DNA of 64,000 bases from assembly GCF_028476545.1 (NCBI RefSeq), contig NW_026731610.1, positions 2,196,001 through 2,260,000 of the forward strand, read 5' to 3'. Below, one piece after another: positions 1 to 9,317 of this stretch. Positions within the stretch are counted from its first letter, which is position 1. Each line of letters begins with the position of its first letter. Both the position numbers and the translations under genes were made by a program. This stretch comes from Physella acuta. Taxonomy: Eukaryota > Mollusca > Gastropoda > Physidae. The notes beneath the pieces were generated by a model. It did no database searches. It saw only the letters and a program-made list of their open reading frames with translations, and was not told where the DNA came from.

Positions 1-495
1 TGCTTTTTTTGTGTTTATGTGGGTTTGCGTTAGTGGTTGCGTTTTGATTTGGTTCGTTTTTGTTCTTTCTTTTTTTCGTTTTTGTTTGTGTTTTTTTCTT
101 TGGGTTTGTATTTGTGTTTTTGGTTGGTATTGCGTTTGGATTTGGTTTGTTTTCATTTGCTTTTTCGTTGTTTTTTTGTGTTGTTATTGGTTGGTATTGG
201 TGTTTGTGTTTGGGTTTGTTGTTAGGTTTTTGTTTTCGTTTGCTTTTTTGTTTATTTTTTCTTTGTGTTTGTATTGGTGTTTGTGGTTGTGGTTGGGTTT
301 GTTGTTAGGTTTTTGTTTTCGTTTGTATTTGTAATTGTGTTAGCGTTATGTTTGCGTTTTGTTGTTTTGATTTTGGTTGGTTGTGGTTTGGGTGGGCAAT
401 GCCGGGTATAGAATGATTACTAAACACACAGGTAATGGTCTTTAACAGAAAGGTTTTATTATAGAAGCCAGAGCAGGGCCTGGCCGGGACGGCTA

Positions 496-496
<1 letters not shown>
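1..496 (+). mobile_element. Helitron-like element, 3' part (junction before unit 1)
   Basis: The window opens inside the same ~1 kb element seen complete at 13614-14632. Positions 1-360 are an extremely T/G-rich, C-poor tract. The right end reads GGGACGGCTAG and stops exactly against a (TA)n run, as expected for a Helitron 3' end (CTAG) inserted at an AT dinucleotide. No Rep/helicase coding is visible, so this would be a non-autonomous copy. The open frames across the T/G tract are composition artefacts. Confidence 0.55.

Positions 497-572
<76 letters not shown>
497..572. repeat. (TA)n microsatellite
   Basis: Uninterrupted TA dinucleotide run directly right of the Helitron-like 3' end. It is the right half of the TA tract that the element split. 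Confidence 0.95.
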
Positions 573-575
<3 letters not shown>

Positions 576-589
576 CAAACTTTCTACAA

Positions 590-2170
590 CCCTGCATTAC
601 ATTTGGTAGAGCATCGGCCCTCTTCAACCACCACCCTCACACTGGTGGATGTTCTTAAACCCCACCCTCACACCCAGTTTTTCGCCACAGTTCGGAAATG
701 GTAACTTTTTCAGGCCCACTTGCTTTTCAATATGCGGCGAAGGCATCCATTAATGAAAGTCTGAAGTTTGTTATTAGTTTGTGTTGAATCTCCACTTCTC
801 AGAACCATAGAGGGGAACAGATTTCATATTGTTGTTGAACAAACACTCGTATTTTAGAAATTGTAAACAGAGTTCTCGACGTGTCGGTTGTGTGGAGGCT
901 TTTGATGTCCCCATCTGCTCCCCATCCCTGATTATTATACTTCTAAGATATGTGAAGCGATCCACATCAGAGATAGCCTATGTGGGAGCTCCCGTATATT
1001 GTTGATTCTCATCACCTTTGGGTTTTTTCCAGTTGATCTTCATGCCTGTCTTAAGTACCTGTTCGCTGAGTTTGCTTAGCGTGGACTGATATTTTTGTCG
1101 ATGTTAGATGAGGTTGATGTCATCCGCAAAATCTAAACACGTCAGTTGTTTAGTGAGGGTTTACTGAATTCCAGGTTTTTTTTTGTCGGAGCTTGATCGA
1201 GTCATTGACTGTTGTGAACACATGGACACGCCTTGAGAACACACGGACACGCTTTGTGAACACACGGACACGCTTTGTGAACACACGGACACGCTTTGTG
1301 AACACACGGACACGCCTTGTGAACACACGGACACTCCTCTTGAACACACAGACACGCCTTGTGAACACACGGACAAGCCTTAGAAATACACGGACATGCT
1401 TTGTGAAAACACGGACATGCGTTTACGGGTGATCTGATGCGTAGCTCAACATATAAGACAACCAATAACGAGTTACAAAACACAAGATTCAATAAAACAA
1501 AGGTTCGTCAACACTAAAATAATTTAGTGATATTTTCACTATCTACAACTAACACAGTCTATTCTAAACACAAAATAGGCCTACACACGCTGGTACAAAA
1601 ACTAGGACACAGTGGCTAGTACAGACCTAAACTATACTAACCTTTGGTGAGATCTGAACGAAACTGGGGCAATCACACACATTTTCACACACCTTATATA
1701 CCCTTACATAAAAGAGTACAAAACACACTGCTATCACTCACAATACGAGGACTGAACAAGGACGAACGGAACAGGGTACCAAGTACAAACAACATTCACC
1801 CCCATTCACCCCCTTCACTGTCAAAAAGAGCATTGACGAAAGCATTCAGTCTTGCCGTACTCAGATGTTCTCTATAATAGAGTTAGTCGACTTGCTGTGG
1901 ATAATCTGGCAGTTGGAGTCTACATCGAGCTGTTGGATGAAGTTGATACATTTTGGAGGGATCCCATAGTGATTTATCAACTTCCAAATGACACCTCAGT
2001 CCACACTTTGAAATGCCTTCCCAAAACTGAATAAGGTCATATTGAGATGTGATTTCCGCTCGATGGACTTGAATAAGTACGCGCATAGTGGCTATGTTGT
2101 CAGTACATGACAGGTGTAGTCGAAAACCTGCCTGCTCTGGTTTTAATTTCTTATCCAAGGCCTCATTCAG
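590..2170 (-). pseudogene. LINE reverse transcriptase relic (minus strand), unit 1
   Basis: Decayed non-LTR retrotransposon of the type often annotated craniofacial-development-protein-2-like. Read on the minus strand in RT order: LKPEQAGFRLHLSCTDNIAT (near 2150-2090), a CQIIH-like stretch near 1910, a decayed version of GVRQGC..LSPMLFL (near 1865-1815), then DFADDINLI (catalytic FADD, near 1130), LSEQVLKTGMKINWKK (near 1070-1030), FTYLRSIIIRDG (near 955) and NMKSVPLYGSEKWR (near 800), followed by KLQTFINGCLRRIL (near 760-730). Stops and frame changes are frequent, so it is dead. About 600 bp including a 21-bp minisatellite interrupts it between LFLT and the FADD block. The C-terminal end lies beyond the left window edge. 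Confidence 0.85.
1205..1430. repeat. 21-bp minisatellite inside the LINE relic
   Basis: About 10-11 tandem copies of a 21-bp motif (GAACACACGGACACGCTTTG plus T). Being a multiple of three it stays open in several frames (VNTRTRF-type heptads on plus, KACPCVH-type on minus). It lies within the insertion splitting the LINE reverse transcriptase, so the open frames are not genes. Confidence 0.9.
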
Positions 2171-2214
2171 CGAGCTAAAAGAATTTCTTCCTTGTTGATT
2201 CTAGCCTCAACGTC

Positions 2215-2550
2215 CATTCAATTTTTATAATCTCAACACCGCCCAATTTATTAACTCTTTATTAACATCACCATTTTTTTTTTGTAAACATCAACACAAC
2301 GAATTAATATAATCTCAATACCACCTAATTTTTATAATCTCAACACCGCCCAGTTGATTAACTCTTTATTAACACCACCATTTTGTTTGTAAACATCAAC
2401 ACAACGAATTAATATAATCTCAATACCACCTAATTTTATAATCTGAACACCGCCCAATTTATTAACTCCTGACACCACCACTTTCTCTTTAAACATCGAC
2501 ACAACGAAAAAATATAATCTCAATACCACCTAATTTTTATAATTTCAACT
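2215..2550. repeat. ~107-bp tandem repeat, about three copies
   Basis: Three head-to-tail copies of an AT-rich ~107-bp unit containing TATAATCTCAACACCGCCCA and CAACACAACGAATTAATATA, the last copy more diverged. Copy number differs among units. In unit 2 this repeat is the site of a 2.7-kb insertion. Confidence 0.85.
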
Positions 2551-3201
2551 CCATTTAGATTTCTACTTCCTGTTTGGGTGTTAACTATGGCGTTTCCTTG
2601 TAAATTCTATGGGATACACATAAACTGTTGAATTTCTAACAATACTTGGGTTTTTATAGGTTAACACATTACAGAACGTAAGTAAGATCCCGTCACTCTC
2701 CTGGGTATAATTTAAAGTTAACGATATAGATTATATCAATATGTATGTTCCAGAATAGTTCTAGAATCTCGATCTAAATCTATTTCTAGATTTATCATGG
2801 AGGCCACTAAGTTAACGAGAGTCCTTCTGTTAATTCTATTATATAGTTCGCATGGATATAATTCGCTTTTTAAAAATATATTTTTACTTCATGGGGCCAT
2901 AAAAATAAAAACAAATCTTAAGCTTACAATATACTTTAGAATTTTAATATTTTTAGAATCAATGTTATAAAAGTTGCAAATGCTGAGAAATTGAAAATTT
3001 TTTTTTTGAATTTAAGGCTACTTTTCTATTTATTTTTAATTCATTCATCCGGATGTTTCACTTTCGTAAGACAAACATTGATTGGCTGAACATGAACTCC
3101 GTGATCGATAGTTATTTGTTTACAAAACTTTGCAGATAAAGTTTTTAAATAACGTAATGCTATTTTAAACCACATGACTTAGTACTGCAATTTCGTTTAC
3201 A
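2551..3201. other. AT-rich non-coding stretch
   Basis: No ORF, RNA gene or repeat end recognised. The sequence is conserved in all four units (2551, 19520, 36625 and 51270 onward) with only a few changes. Confidence 0.5.
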
Positions 3202-3612
3202 TTGTGTATAATAAAATTTATGCTAGCCTATCGAATGTCATTGTTTATGTCGCATTTTCCACGTGAAAACCAAATTGCTTTTGCCTTTTTACTTTCTCAT
3301 ACACGAAGTATAGAGAAAGTATTGCTTGGTACTTTGACAAAATTTAACAAAATGAAACTTCACCCCGATAAAACCAAGTCAATGATTATTACGACTCATC
3401 AGAAACACCTTCGTCTTCCATCTACCTCATTACGCATACTATTGACAATACAAACATTGAACAGGTTAACAGTTACAAATGCCTAGGATTGAATATAGAT
3501 CACAACCTCACTTGGTGCGATCATATTCATCTTCTATGAATGTCCTTATTAAAGACAAATTTTCAACTAGCAAGGATAAAGAACCTTCTGGACTATATGA
3601 GCAGGCTGGTTT
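3202..3612 (+). pseudogene. LINE RT C-terminal fragment (plus strand), unit 1
   Basis: Plus-strand reading gives NKMKLHPDKTKSMIITTHQK followed, after a frame break, by YKCLGL(N)IDHNLTWCDHIH and FQLARIKNLLDY. This is the post-FADD region of CR1/Jockey-like reverse transcriptases (the LHP.KTK and YKCLGL..D..LTW..H blocks). The copy in unit 3 keeps the longest frame. It is a different LINE from the minus-strand relic. Confidence 0.8.
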
Positions 3613-3615
3613 TTT

Positions 3616-4155
3616 ACTTTCTCGTATATACGAAGTATAGAGAAAGTATTGTAATCGTGCAAAAAAAAAATCGAGATTTTTAAAAATCTCGACGTTTTAC
3701 ACCTCACTGATACGGAAAAACATAATTTTGCAATCTTGTCCGTATGTCTCTGTGTGTGTGTGTGTGTGTCCGTGTGTGTGTGTGTGTAAGCACGATACCT
3801 TGAATACCGTTACAGCTAGGTTAATGAACTTTTGTATATAAGTATTATATCAAATTTGTAGATCTGTATCAACTTTTCAGCGAATTCCGATAACCGGAAG
3901 TGGAACTTTTTCTACTTTCAATTTCTCGAAAGCCGCTAACTTGAGTACTATTTCAGATAGATGAATGAAATTTTACGTATAAGTAAACGATCTAATTCTC
4001 TGCCTTCTTTCAATTTTGAACAATTTCCGTAAGTAGTAATTTACTCTATTTTTGATTTCTCAAAAAACGCATGTGAATTAAAGTACTAATATTCGCACTA
4101 TTCTACACATTTAGTTTGGCGTTCACGTGGTGCGCGATTCTTTTTACGAGATTCT
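3616..4155. repeat. Dispersed repeat with palindromic head and (TG)n
   Basis: Begins with a near-palindrome (ACTTTCTCGTATATACGAAG followed by TATAGAGAAAGT) and a second hairpin around 3670-3695 (TCGAGATTTT ... AAATCTCGA), then a (TG)n run at about 3746-3788 and a conserved AT-rich body ending near TTTTTACGAGA. A shorter form of the same palindrome occurs inside the LINE fragment near 3290. It looks like a dispersed mobile repeat of unassigned class. Confidence 0.55.
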
Positions 4156-4541
4156 ATTCTATTTTTAAAAGTTTAAGTAATTAAAAATGGATTTAAAATA
4201 TTGTTTATATACCGAGTTGCCATCCCCAGTAGTGTTACATAAGAACATTCGAGAAAGTTTAGGGGAGATCACTCCCGATTTATTGTTATTATTGCTTGTT
4301 TTTCTCTATAGTCTATAGGTTCAGTCCCCAAGCTCTGATCGGGAAAATACACTACGATCTGGAAATGGGGAAGATCCATTTTTTAAAAATTTCCCGCGCA
4401 TCTTAGACACAGCCAGTCCCGCTCTAAGTAGCCTACACTCACACGCACACGTACACATGAACGATGCTAATTTAAAAAAAAAATTTCAGCAAACTTTTCA
4501 CAACTCTGCTTTACAGCAAGTCACCCATCAGAGTCGGAAGA
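4156..4541 (+). promoter_or_regulatory. Upstream region / 5' leader of gene copy 1
   Basis: The 385 bp before the start codon carry no convincing TATA box. A (CA)-rich stretch (4438-4456) and a short A-run precede CAACTCTGCTTTACAGCAAG, which lies in the presumed 5' UTR. The ACAG could be a 3' splice site of an upstream non-coding exon; that is inference. The stretch is nearly identical in all four units. Confidence 0.3.
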
Positions 4542-7500
4542 ATGCTGTTCATTGCCTGGATTCTGAGTTCAATGTTTATCCATGCAGGTAAATTAAAACC
4601 CTACCCAATATAGTCTTTTTAAAACATATAGTATGACTATGTTGATTTTTTTTTTTATAAATATAGCGAAAGTAAATTACTATAGCTATAAGAATCAAAA
4701 GAATCACCTCAATATTCTTAGATATTTTTTATTACACCAGTATAGTAATGCCTCTATTTAGGAATTTGATCCGCTCTAAGATTACTGTTTCTCCCAGACT
4801 TTTTTTTCTCTGGGGAGGCACTTGGTATTTTCAGGGGGGGGGACTAAATTTTTGGGGGGAAGGGGAGTGGACACTGGTAAAAATATGTTTTTTATATAAA
4901 TTCCATTTCGTTCTGGGGGAGGGCCGTAGACTTTCATGGTGAGAGGGGGAGATAAGCCTGGAAGAAACTCTCTAAGATGGGACGATAAGATACATTAGGT
5001 TTTCCCGGCTCCAGAAGGTGATAGAAATTCACAATTTAATTTGTCCAAAAAAAAAATGTAAATTTTTGCTCGAGTACACTGCATACTATATAATCGGTAA
5101 CGATATAGTGGGGGGGGGGGGGGGGTAAAACGGTGAAACTTGATGATTTGTTGTAAAACGGTGAAAATTGATGATTTGCTTTTTTCTACGACTACAATCG
5201 TCAACGTCATTTCCCGCTCGTGGCCAAGAAACACGGGGCAGATGAAGTAGAGTTCAGCTGCTTCAGAGACCTTGGTATGTGAAGGGATAATGTGATAGGC
5301 ACTATACCCAGCCGTTTTTGCTAGGTACCCATCAGAGCTGGGTGGACTTAGTTTCCTTCATTTGAATTCGAACGTCTCTAGATGTCTATCTGTCTACCGC
5401 TTGGTCACGCCGTCTACCCATTACAGTACTTACGTCTACAGACATGTAACCCCCTCCCCACCCCCCCCCCCCCCGTTGCTACGCCTCTGTATCTCTCACA
5501 CTATGTGCATAATTAACATCGTATGGATGCTGGGTTTTTTGTGATTTGTCGTTTTAATTGTATTTTTTTTATATCTACATTTTAATTCAAGAAAGCAGGG
5601 GCAATGTCAACTCGCTTGAATTCCAACGAGATCATGGAATTATTGCCACGTTAGATGGGTACCTACCCCGCTGTACAGGGTGTGTGGTGTGGGGGAGGGA
5701 CCCACTCATTATCTATGGACGTATGCATATACCACAGGACACGTTGTACGTATTGGATGAGGCAGTCTTTTTTGCCATGGCTTGTGCGCTTGATTTAGAT
5801 TCTTCCTACAAAAATTATGACTGCACCAACTATTCCGATCATGATTCCTACACCGTGGTTAGTATTCTGCTTTTCAAATTTTTTTTTCAATAGATTTTGG
5901 TTAAAATACATAAGATGTTAAAATTTATTCTATTATCGAACAGCTCAGAAAAAAATACCTCGTTAGTACACCGTCCCTGAGTCCACACAGCTCTGATAGG
6001 TACCTAACTCACATTAAGGAAAGTAAAGGCGACTGGGCATAGTGCTGACCACACTATCTCTTCATATGCCGAGGTCACAGAAACAGGTGAACTCTACTTC
6101 CCTTGCCCCATAGACCGACAGGTTTGGGAGGGGAACTACGTACTTTAATCTCTAGTAGTTTACAGGAGTACAAGTATTAAAACTCTAACACCTCATTGTC
6201 TACTTGGACAATCTTCAATCCATGACTTCTGTACTACACGGCAATCATTGTCTACTTAGACAATCTTCAATCCATTACAGCTGTGTTACACGGCAATCAT
6301 TGTCTACTGTGTCAATCTTCAATCCATGACTTCTGTACTACACGGCAATCATTGTCTACTGTGTCAATCTTCAATCCACAACTTCTGTGGTACACGGCAA
6401 TCATTGTCTAATGTGACAATCTTCAATCCATTACTGCTGTTCTACACGGCAATCATTGTCTACTGCTGTTTATGTCGGGGGGTTTATGTCCAGGGGGTTT
6501 TTGTCCAGGGGGTTTTTGACCGGACACCAATGTGACAATCTTCAATCTTCAATCCATGACTGCTGTACTACACGGCAATCATTGTCTACTTAGACAATCT
6601 TCAATCCATTACAGCTGTGTAACACGGCAATCATTATCTCCTTTGACAATATTCAATCCATTACAGCTGTGTTACACGGCAATCATTGTCTAATCTGACA
6701 ATCTTCAATCCATGAGTGCTGTACTACACGGCAATCATTGTCTACTGTGTCAATCTTCAATCATTGTCTCATGTGACAGTGTTTATTCCTTTTCTACTGT
6801 TACAATCTTCAACCATTGTCTTGTTTTACAATCTTCAATCATTGTCTTCTTTTACAATCTTCAATCATTATCTACTTATACAATCTTCAATCATTGTCTA
6901 CTGTTACTGTCTTCAGTCCTTGCCTACGGTTTCAATCTTCAATCATTGTCTACTGTTACACATTTCAATCCTAGTCTACTTTTACAATCTGCGTCTACTG
7001 TTACAATCGTCAATCATTGTTTACTGTTACAAACTTCCCACATAAGCACATTGACTTACGAATATGTTTTTTTCTCTTCAGGCTTGCATGTTTAATTATC
7101 GAATGTTCCCGCCAAATAGCTGCCGAAAATGGGAAGGTAATCCGAGGTACCAAGATGGCTGCTACTGCGACGACGGAGAACCCAAACTATGGTATGCGTA
7201 TATACCCGCAAGGCTGTTTAGAAAGACCACGATGACAATACGCTTTATTTACGATGGACGAACTTTCAGACAGCAAAGATGGTTCCCATACAGAGCTAAT
7301 GATACGCTGTTCGTCAAGGACCTAATTGGTAAACTAACTCATTATGTCATAGTAATCATAGTATATTTATAGTATATCATATATATATATATATTATAGT
7401 GTATCATAGTCATAGTATATCATGGTAATCTGGGAAAACAAATATAGACATCAATCAATTTGCTTTGCAATGCATTTATTTAAGGGTTAAGATGATGAAA

Positions 7501-8711
7501 ATGATAACTATAGCAATAAAGAGTCGGCCTCTGTATTGTATATTAAATATGTTTGGAATTCCCAAACGTTCTACATACAAAAAAAAAAACCATGCCTGCT
7601 TAATATTTTAACTGATAGGTTACTAAGCAGAGTTTCTTCCACGCATCTCTTCTACCCCCCCCTCCCCCCCCCTCCCCGAACGAGATGGAATTGATATAGT
7701 AAACATACAGTTTTACTAGTGTCGTCCCCCCCCCCCCCGAAAAATGTTGACCGCCCCCGCCCCCTCCCAAATCCCGGAGAAAAAAGTCTGGAAGAAACAC
7801 TATTACTAAGAGACAATATTTAAAAAACAAAAACACGTTGTGGTGTCTAGGATATAGTGTGCAGAAAAAGCGCCCCAATGTTTAAGATCTAAGAAATGAA
7901 GTACCAATTTTGTTTACATTTAAATGACAACAGTTCTAGCCGGCCGGAAATTGCACATGTGTTCGCTTGTAAAGGCTTATAGCACACGCTGATAAACTGT
8001 GTTGATATTTTCAGACCGCGGCCACATAACTCGACCCAATCACAAGTCTACTAACAGATCCGCACGCAGGCTGACAAGTAAGCTGTCCAATTTGATACCA
8101 CTAAGCCTCCATAACCAAACGTTGATTTCTTATTTTTATTATAGAAAAAATTAGGGCTGGTTTGTCTTCTTCTTCTCTTCTTCGTTCTTAATTGTAGGGG
8201 GGATTCCCCTCAACATAATTAAGGATACGTGTCAACTGGTTATGCGCCATAGAGACCGTTGACTCCGATTTCAGCCTGCTTTTCTTTTTGGATTTGCTTC
8301 CATAGCCTTTGTCCAACCAAGAACAACCTTTTCGGTTTAACAACCATGAACTTTACCGACTCGACCATGCTGGATTGTATAAGTGCAGATCTTGTCACAA
8401 CCATAATTGTATATTGGCAGATCTTGTCACAACCTTAATTGTATAAGGGCAGATCTTGTCACAACCTTAATTGTATAAGGACAGATCTTGTCACAACCTG
8501 GATTATATAAGCGTAGATTTTGTCACAACCCGGATTGTATAAGTGTAGATATTATCACTACATGGTTGGTTCAATGTAATTTGTCACAACTGCCGTTTTT
8601 CACCGTTAATGCAAAACAACATTAATATATTTGTATTTCACCACAGATCTTCTGCTGGAGTTGAGCTCAGTGGTTCTGGCCTTTGGTACCGTGGCTTCTT
8701 TCATGACTTAG
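4542..8711 (+). CDS. Secreted 8-Cys protein, copy 1 (type A), five exons
   Basis: Family not recognised. Exons: 4542-4587, 5592-5857, 7082-7328, 8015-8077, 8647-8711; all junctions are GT-AG with matching phases (1,0,1,1), giving 228 residues. Exon 1 is a signal peptide (MLFIAWILSSMFIHA). Exon 2 holds C43, C46, C80 and C93; exon 3 holds C106, C118, C131 and C133 (GCYCDDG), then a W/Y/R-rich stretch that looks like beta strands. Sequons: N95, N177, N200. Exon 4 (63 nt, phase 1-1) encodes a basic linker with RSARR, a possible furin-type site. In spliced phase exon 5 encodes a hydrophobic tail (about residues 209-228, LLLELSSVVLAFG...) ending at TAG, which suggests a GPI signal or tail anchor. 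Another exon 5 frame is open and contains CPVGC but does not match the splice phase. Type A residues: M78, Y102, V104, A105, A143, W171. Role unknown; probably extracellular or on the cell surface. Confidence 0.75.
4783..4969 (+). mobile_element. hAT-like MITE in intron 1
   Basis: 187-bp element with terminal inverted repeats (TACTGTTTCTCCCAGAC on the left, GCCTGGAAGAAACT on the right), flanked by a direct repeat CTCTAAGAT (4774-4782 and 4970-4978). An 8-9 bp target duplication fits the hAT superfamily. The G-rich interior contains poly-G runs. The same family sits in reverse orientation in intron 3 and near 59.2 and 63.4 kb. Confidence 0.7.
5109..5195. repeat. Poly-G tract and 28-bp VNTR, about two copies
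   Basis: A run of about 17 G is followed by GTAAAACGGTGAAAATTGATGATTTGTT-type 28-bp repeats: about two copies here, eight in unit 2, seven in unit 3, three in unit 4. Confidence 0.85.
5432..5489. mobile_element. Truncated hAT-like MITE (CAGAGGCG family) in intron 1
   Basis: Only the right third remains (GACATGTAAC, a C-rich run, and the right terminus GCTACGCCTCTG). The left part and about 240 bp in total are missing relative to units 2 and 4, where the element is complete with target duplications. Unit 3 has the same truncation. Confidence 0.75.
6195..7050. repeat. 52/26-bp minisatellite in intron 2
   Basis: First part: about 52-bp repeats (TCCATTACAGCTGTGTTACA, CGGCAATCATTGTCTAATGT, GACAATCTTCAA). 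Second part: 26-bp half-size repeats (CAATCTTCAATCATTGTCTA CTGTTA) running to within about 40 bp of the exon 3 acceptor. A G-rich insert (6468-6530, repeated TTTGTCCAGGGGG) interrupts it, as also in unit 3. Confidence 0.85.
7378..7400. repeat. Short (TA)n in intron 3
   Basis: Short TA run flanked by TATCATAG-type imperfect repeats. It is expanded to about 44 bp in unit 3 (42302-42345) and degenerate in unit 4. Confidence 0.7.
7628..7802 (-). mobile_element. hAT-like MITE in intron 3
   Basis: About 175 bp, termini CAGAGTTTCTTCCA and TGGAAGAAACACTA (imperfect inverted repeat), flanked by the 8-bp direct repeat TTACTAAG (7620-7627 and 7803-7810). It is the C-rich complement of the intron 1 MITE, so the same family inserted in the opposite orientation. 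Confidence 0.75.
8164..8376 (-). mobile_element. tRNA-derived SINE (antisense), lacking B box
   Basis: Homologous to 56922-57197 in unit 4, where a complete tRNA-like head is present. On the minus strand the head (TCCAGCATGGTCGAGTCGGT, A-box-like) lies at the right end and a (GAA)n-rich tail at the left. The ~100 bp holding the B box is missing here, in unit 2 and in unit 3. Confidence 0.65.
8370..8560. repeat. 32-bp tandem repeat in intron 4
   Basis: About six copies of a 32-bp unit (ATTGTATAAGGGCAGATCTT then GTCACAACCTTA), the last two diverged. It begins right at the SINE head. Unit 4 has about four copies. Confidence 0.85.
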
Positions 8712-8928
8712 ACTCCGATCCTACTGACCGATGTCCAGTTGGGTGTGGCCGATTAAATATATGAACTAGACATCTCTATGGCATCATAAGATAGAATGAC
8801 CAAAAGCTCATGTTTATTGTTAGATAATGTTTATAATTATTTTTTAAATATTTTATCAGTAAAATTAAGTTTTTCCCAAACATTATGTCCATTTCTTCAA
8901 CTCCTAACACAATCTTGGTTAATAGCAT

Positions 8929-8934
8929 AATAAA
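8929..8934 (+). terminator. Poly(A) signal AATAAA, gene copy 1
   Basis: AATAAA about 220 bp after the predicted stop codon, conserved at the same place in all four units. Confidence 0.55.
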
Positions 8935-8940
8935 ACACAT

Positions 8941-9317
8941 TTAGTTATTATATATATATTTTTCTCAGTGATAATGGTGTCTTGATGAGCAACTTAAAGG
9001 TTTTTAAATATGTAATTACTTATATAATTATCTTTAAAGTTAAGCTAAAACAAAAGATTACTTTAATCTTCAACAAACGTATATAGTTTTGTTAAGTTAA
9101 AATAATTAATGATTCGTTCTTTAAGTTTGTAACACTACATGTTTTCGTAAGTTAAATTAAATTAATTTTTTACATGTTCAACTTACAAACGCCGAAGCTC
9201 ATTATTTTACGTAGGAATTTTCTTAAATACCTGGTGACACACACAGGGTAATGCAAAAGTTATTTGAGCTGGAGTATAATTATATTGAATAAATTGATGA
9301 AACGTTTTATTCTTATT
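8941..9317. other. AT-rich spacer
   Basis: AT-rich, no coding or RNA signal. In unit 4 the matching stretch is about 180 bp longer, with a duplicated ACTTTAATCTTCAACAAAC motif at its edges. Confidence 0.5.

Noticed and set aside
11-334. Hydrophobic F/V/C-rich frames in the T/G tract
   Set aside because: Composition artefact inside the Helitron-like element, open in all plus frames; also 14157-14470 and 34098-34410.
1-360. Telomere-like G/T repeat
   Set aside because: No regular TTAGGG or other telomeric period; it is internal to a mobile element repeated at three places.
774-965. MDRFTYLRS... as a host gene (also 15056 and 34848)
   Set aside because: It is a reverse transcriptase fragment of a LINE, with stops and frame changes around it.
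1150-1492. VNTRTR / KACPCVH repeat proteins
   Set aside because: 21-bp minisatellite within a dead LINE; also 15424-15775, 35224-35566 and 49942-50326.
7600-7878. Minus-strand G-rich ORF in intron 3
   Set aside because: Translation through the C-rich MITE; length changes with C-run length among units.
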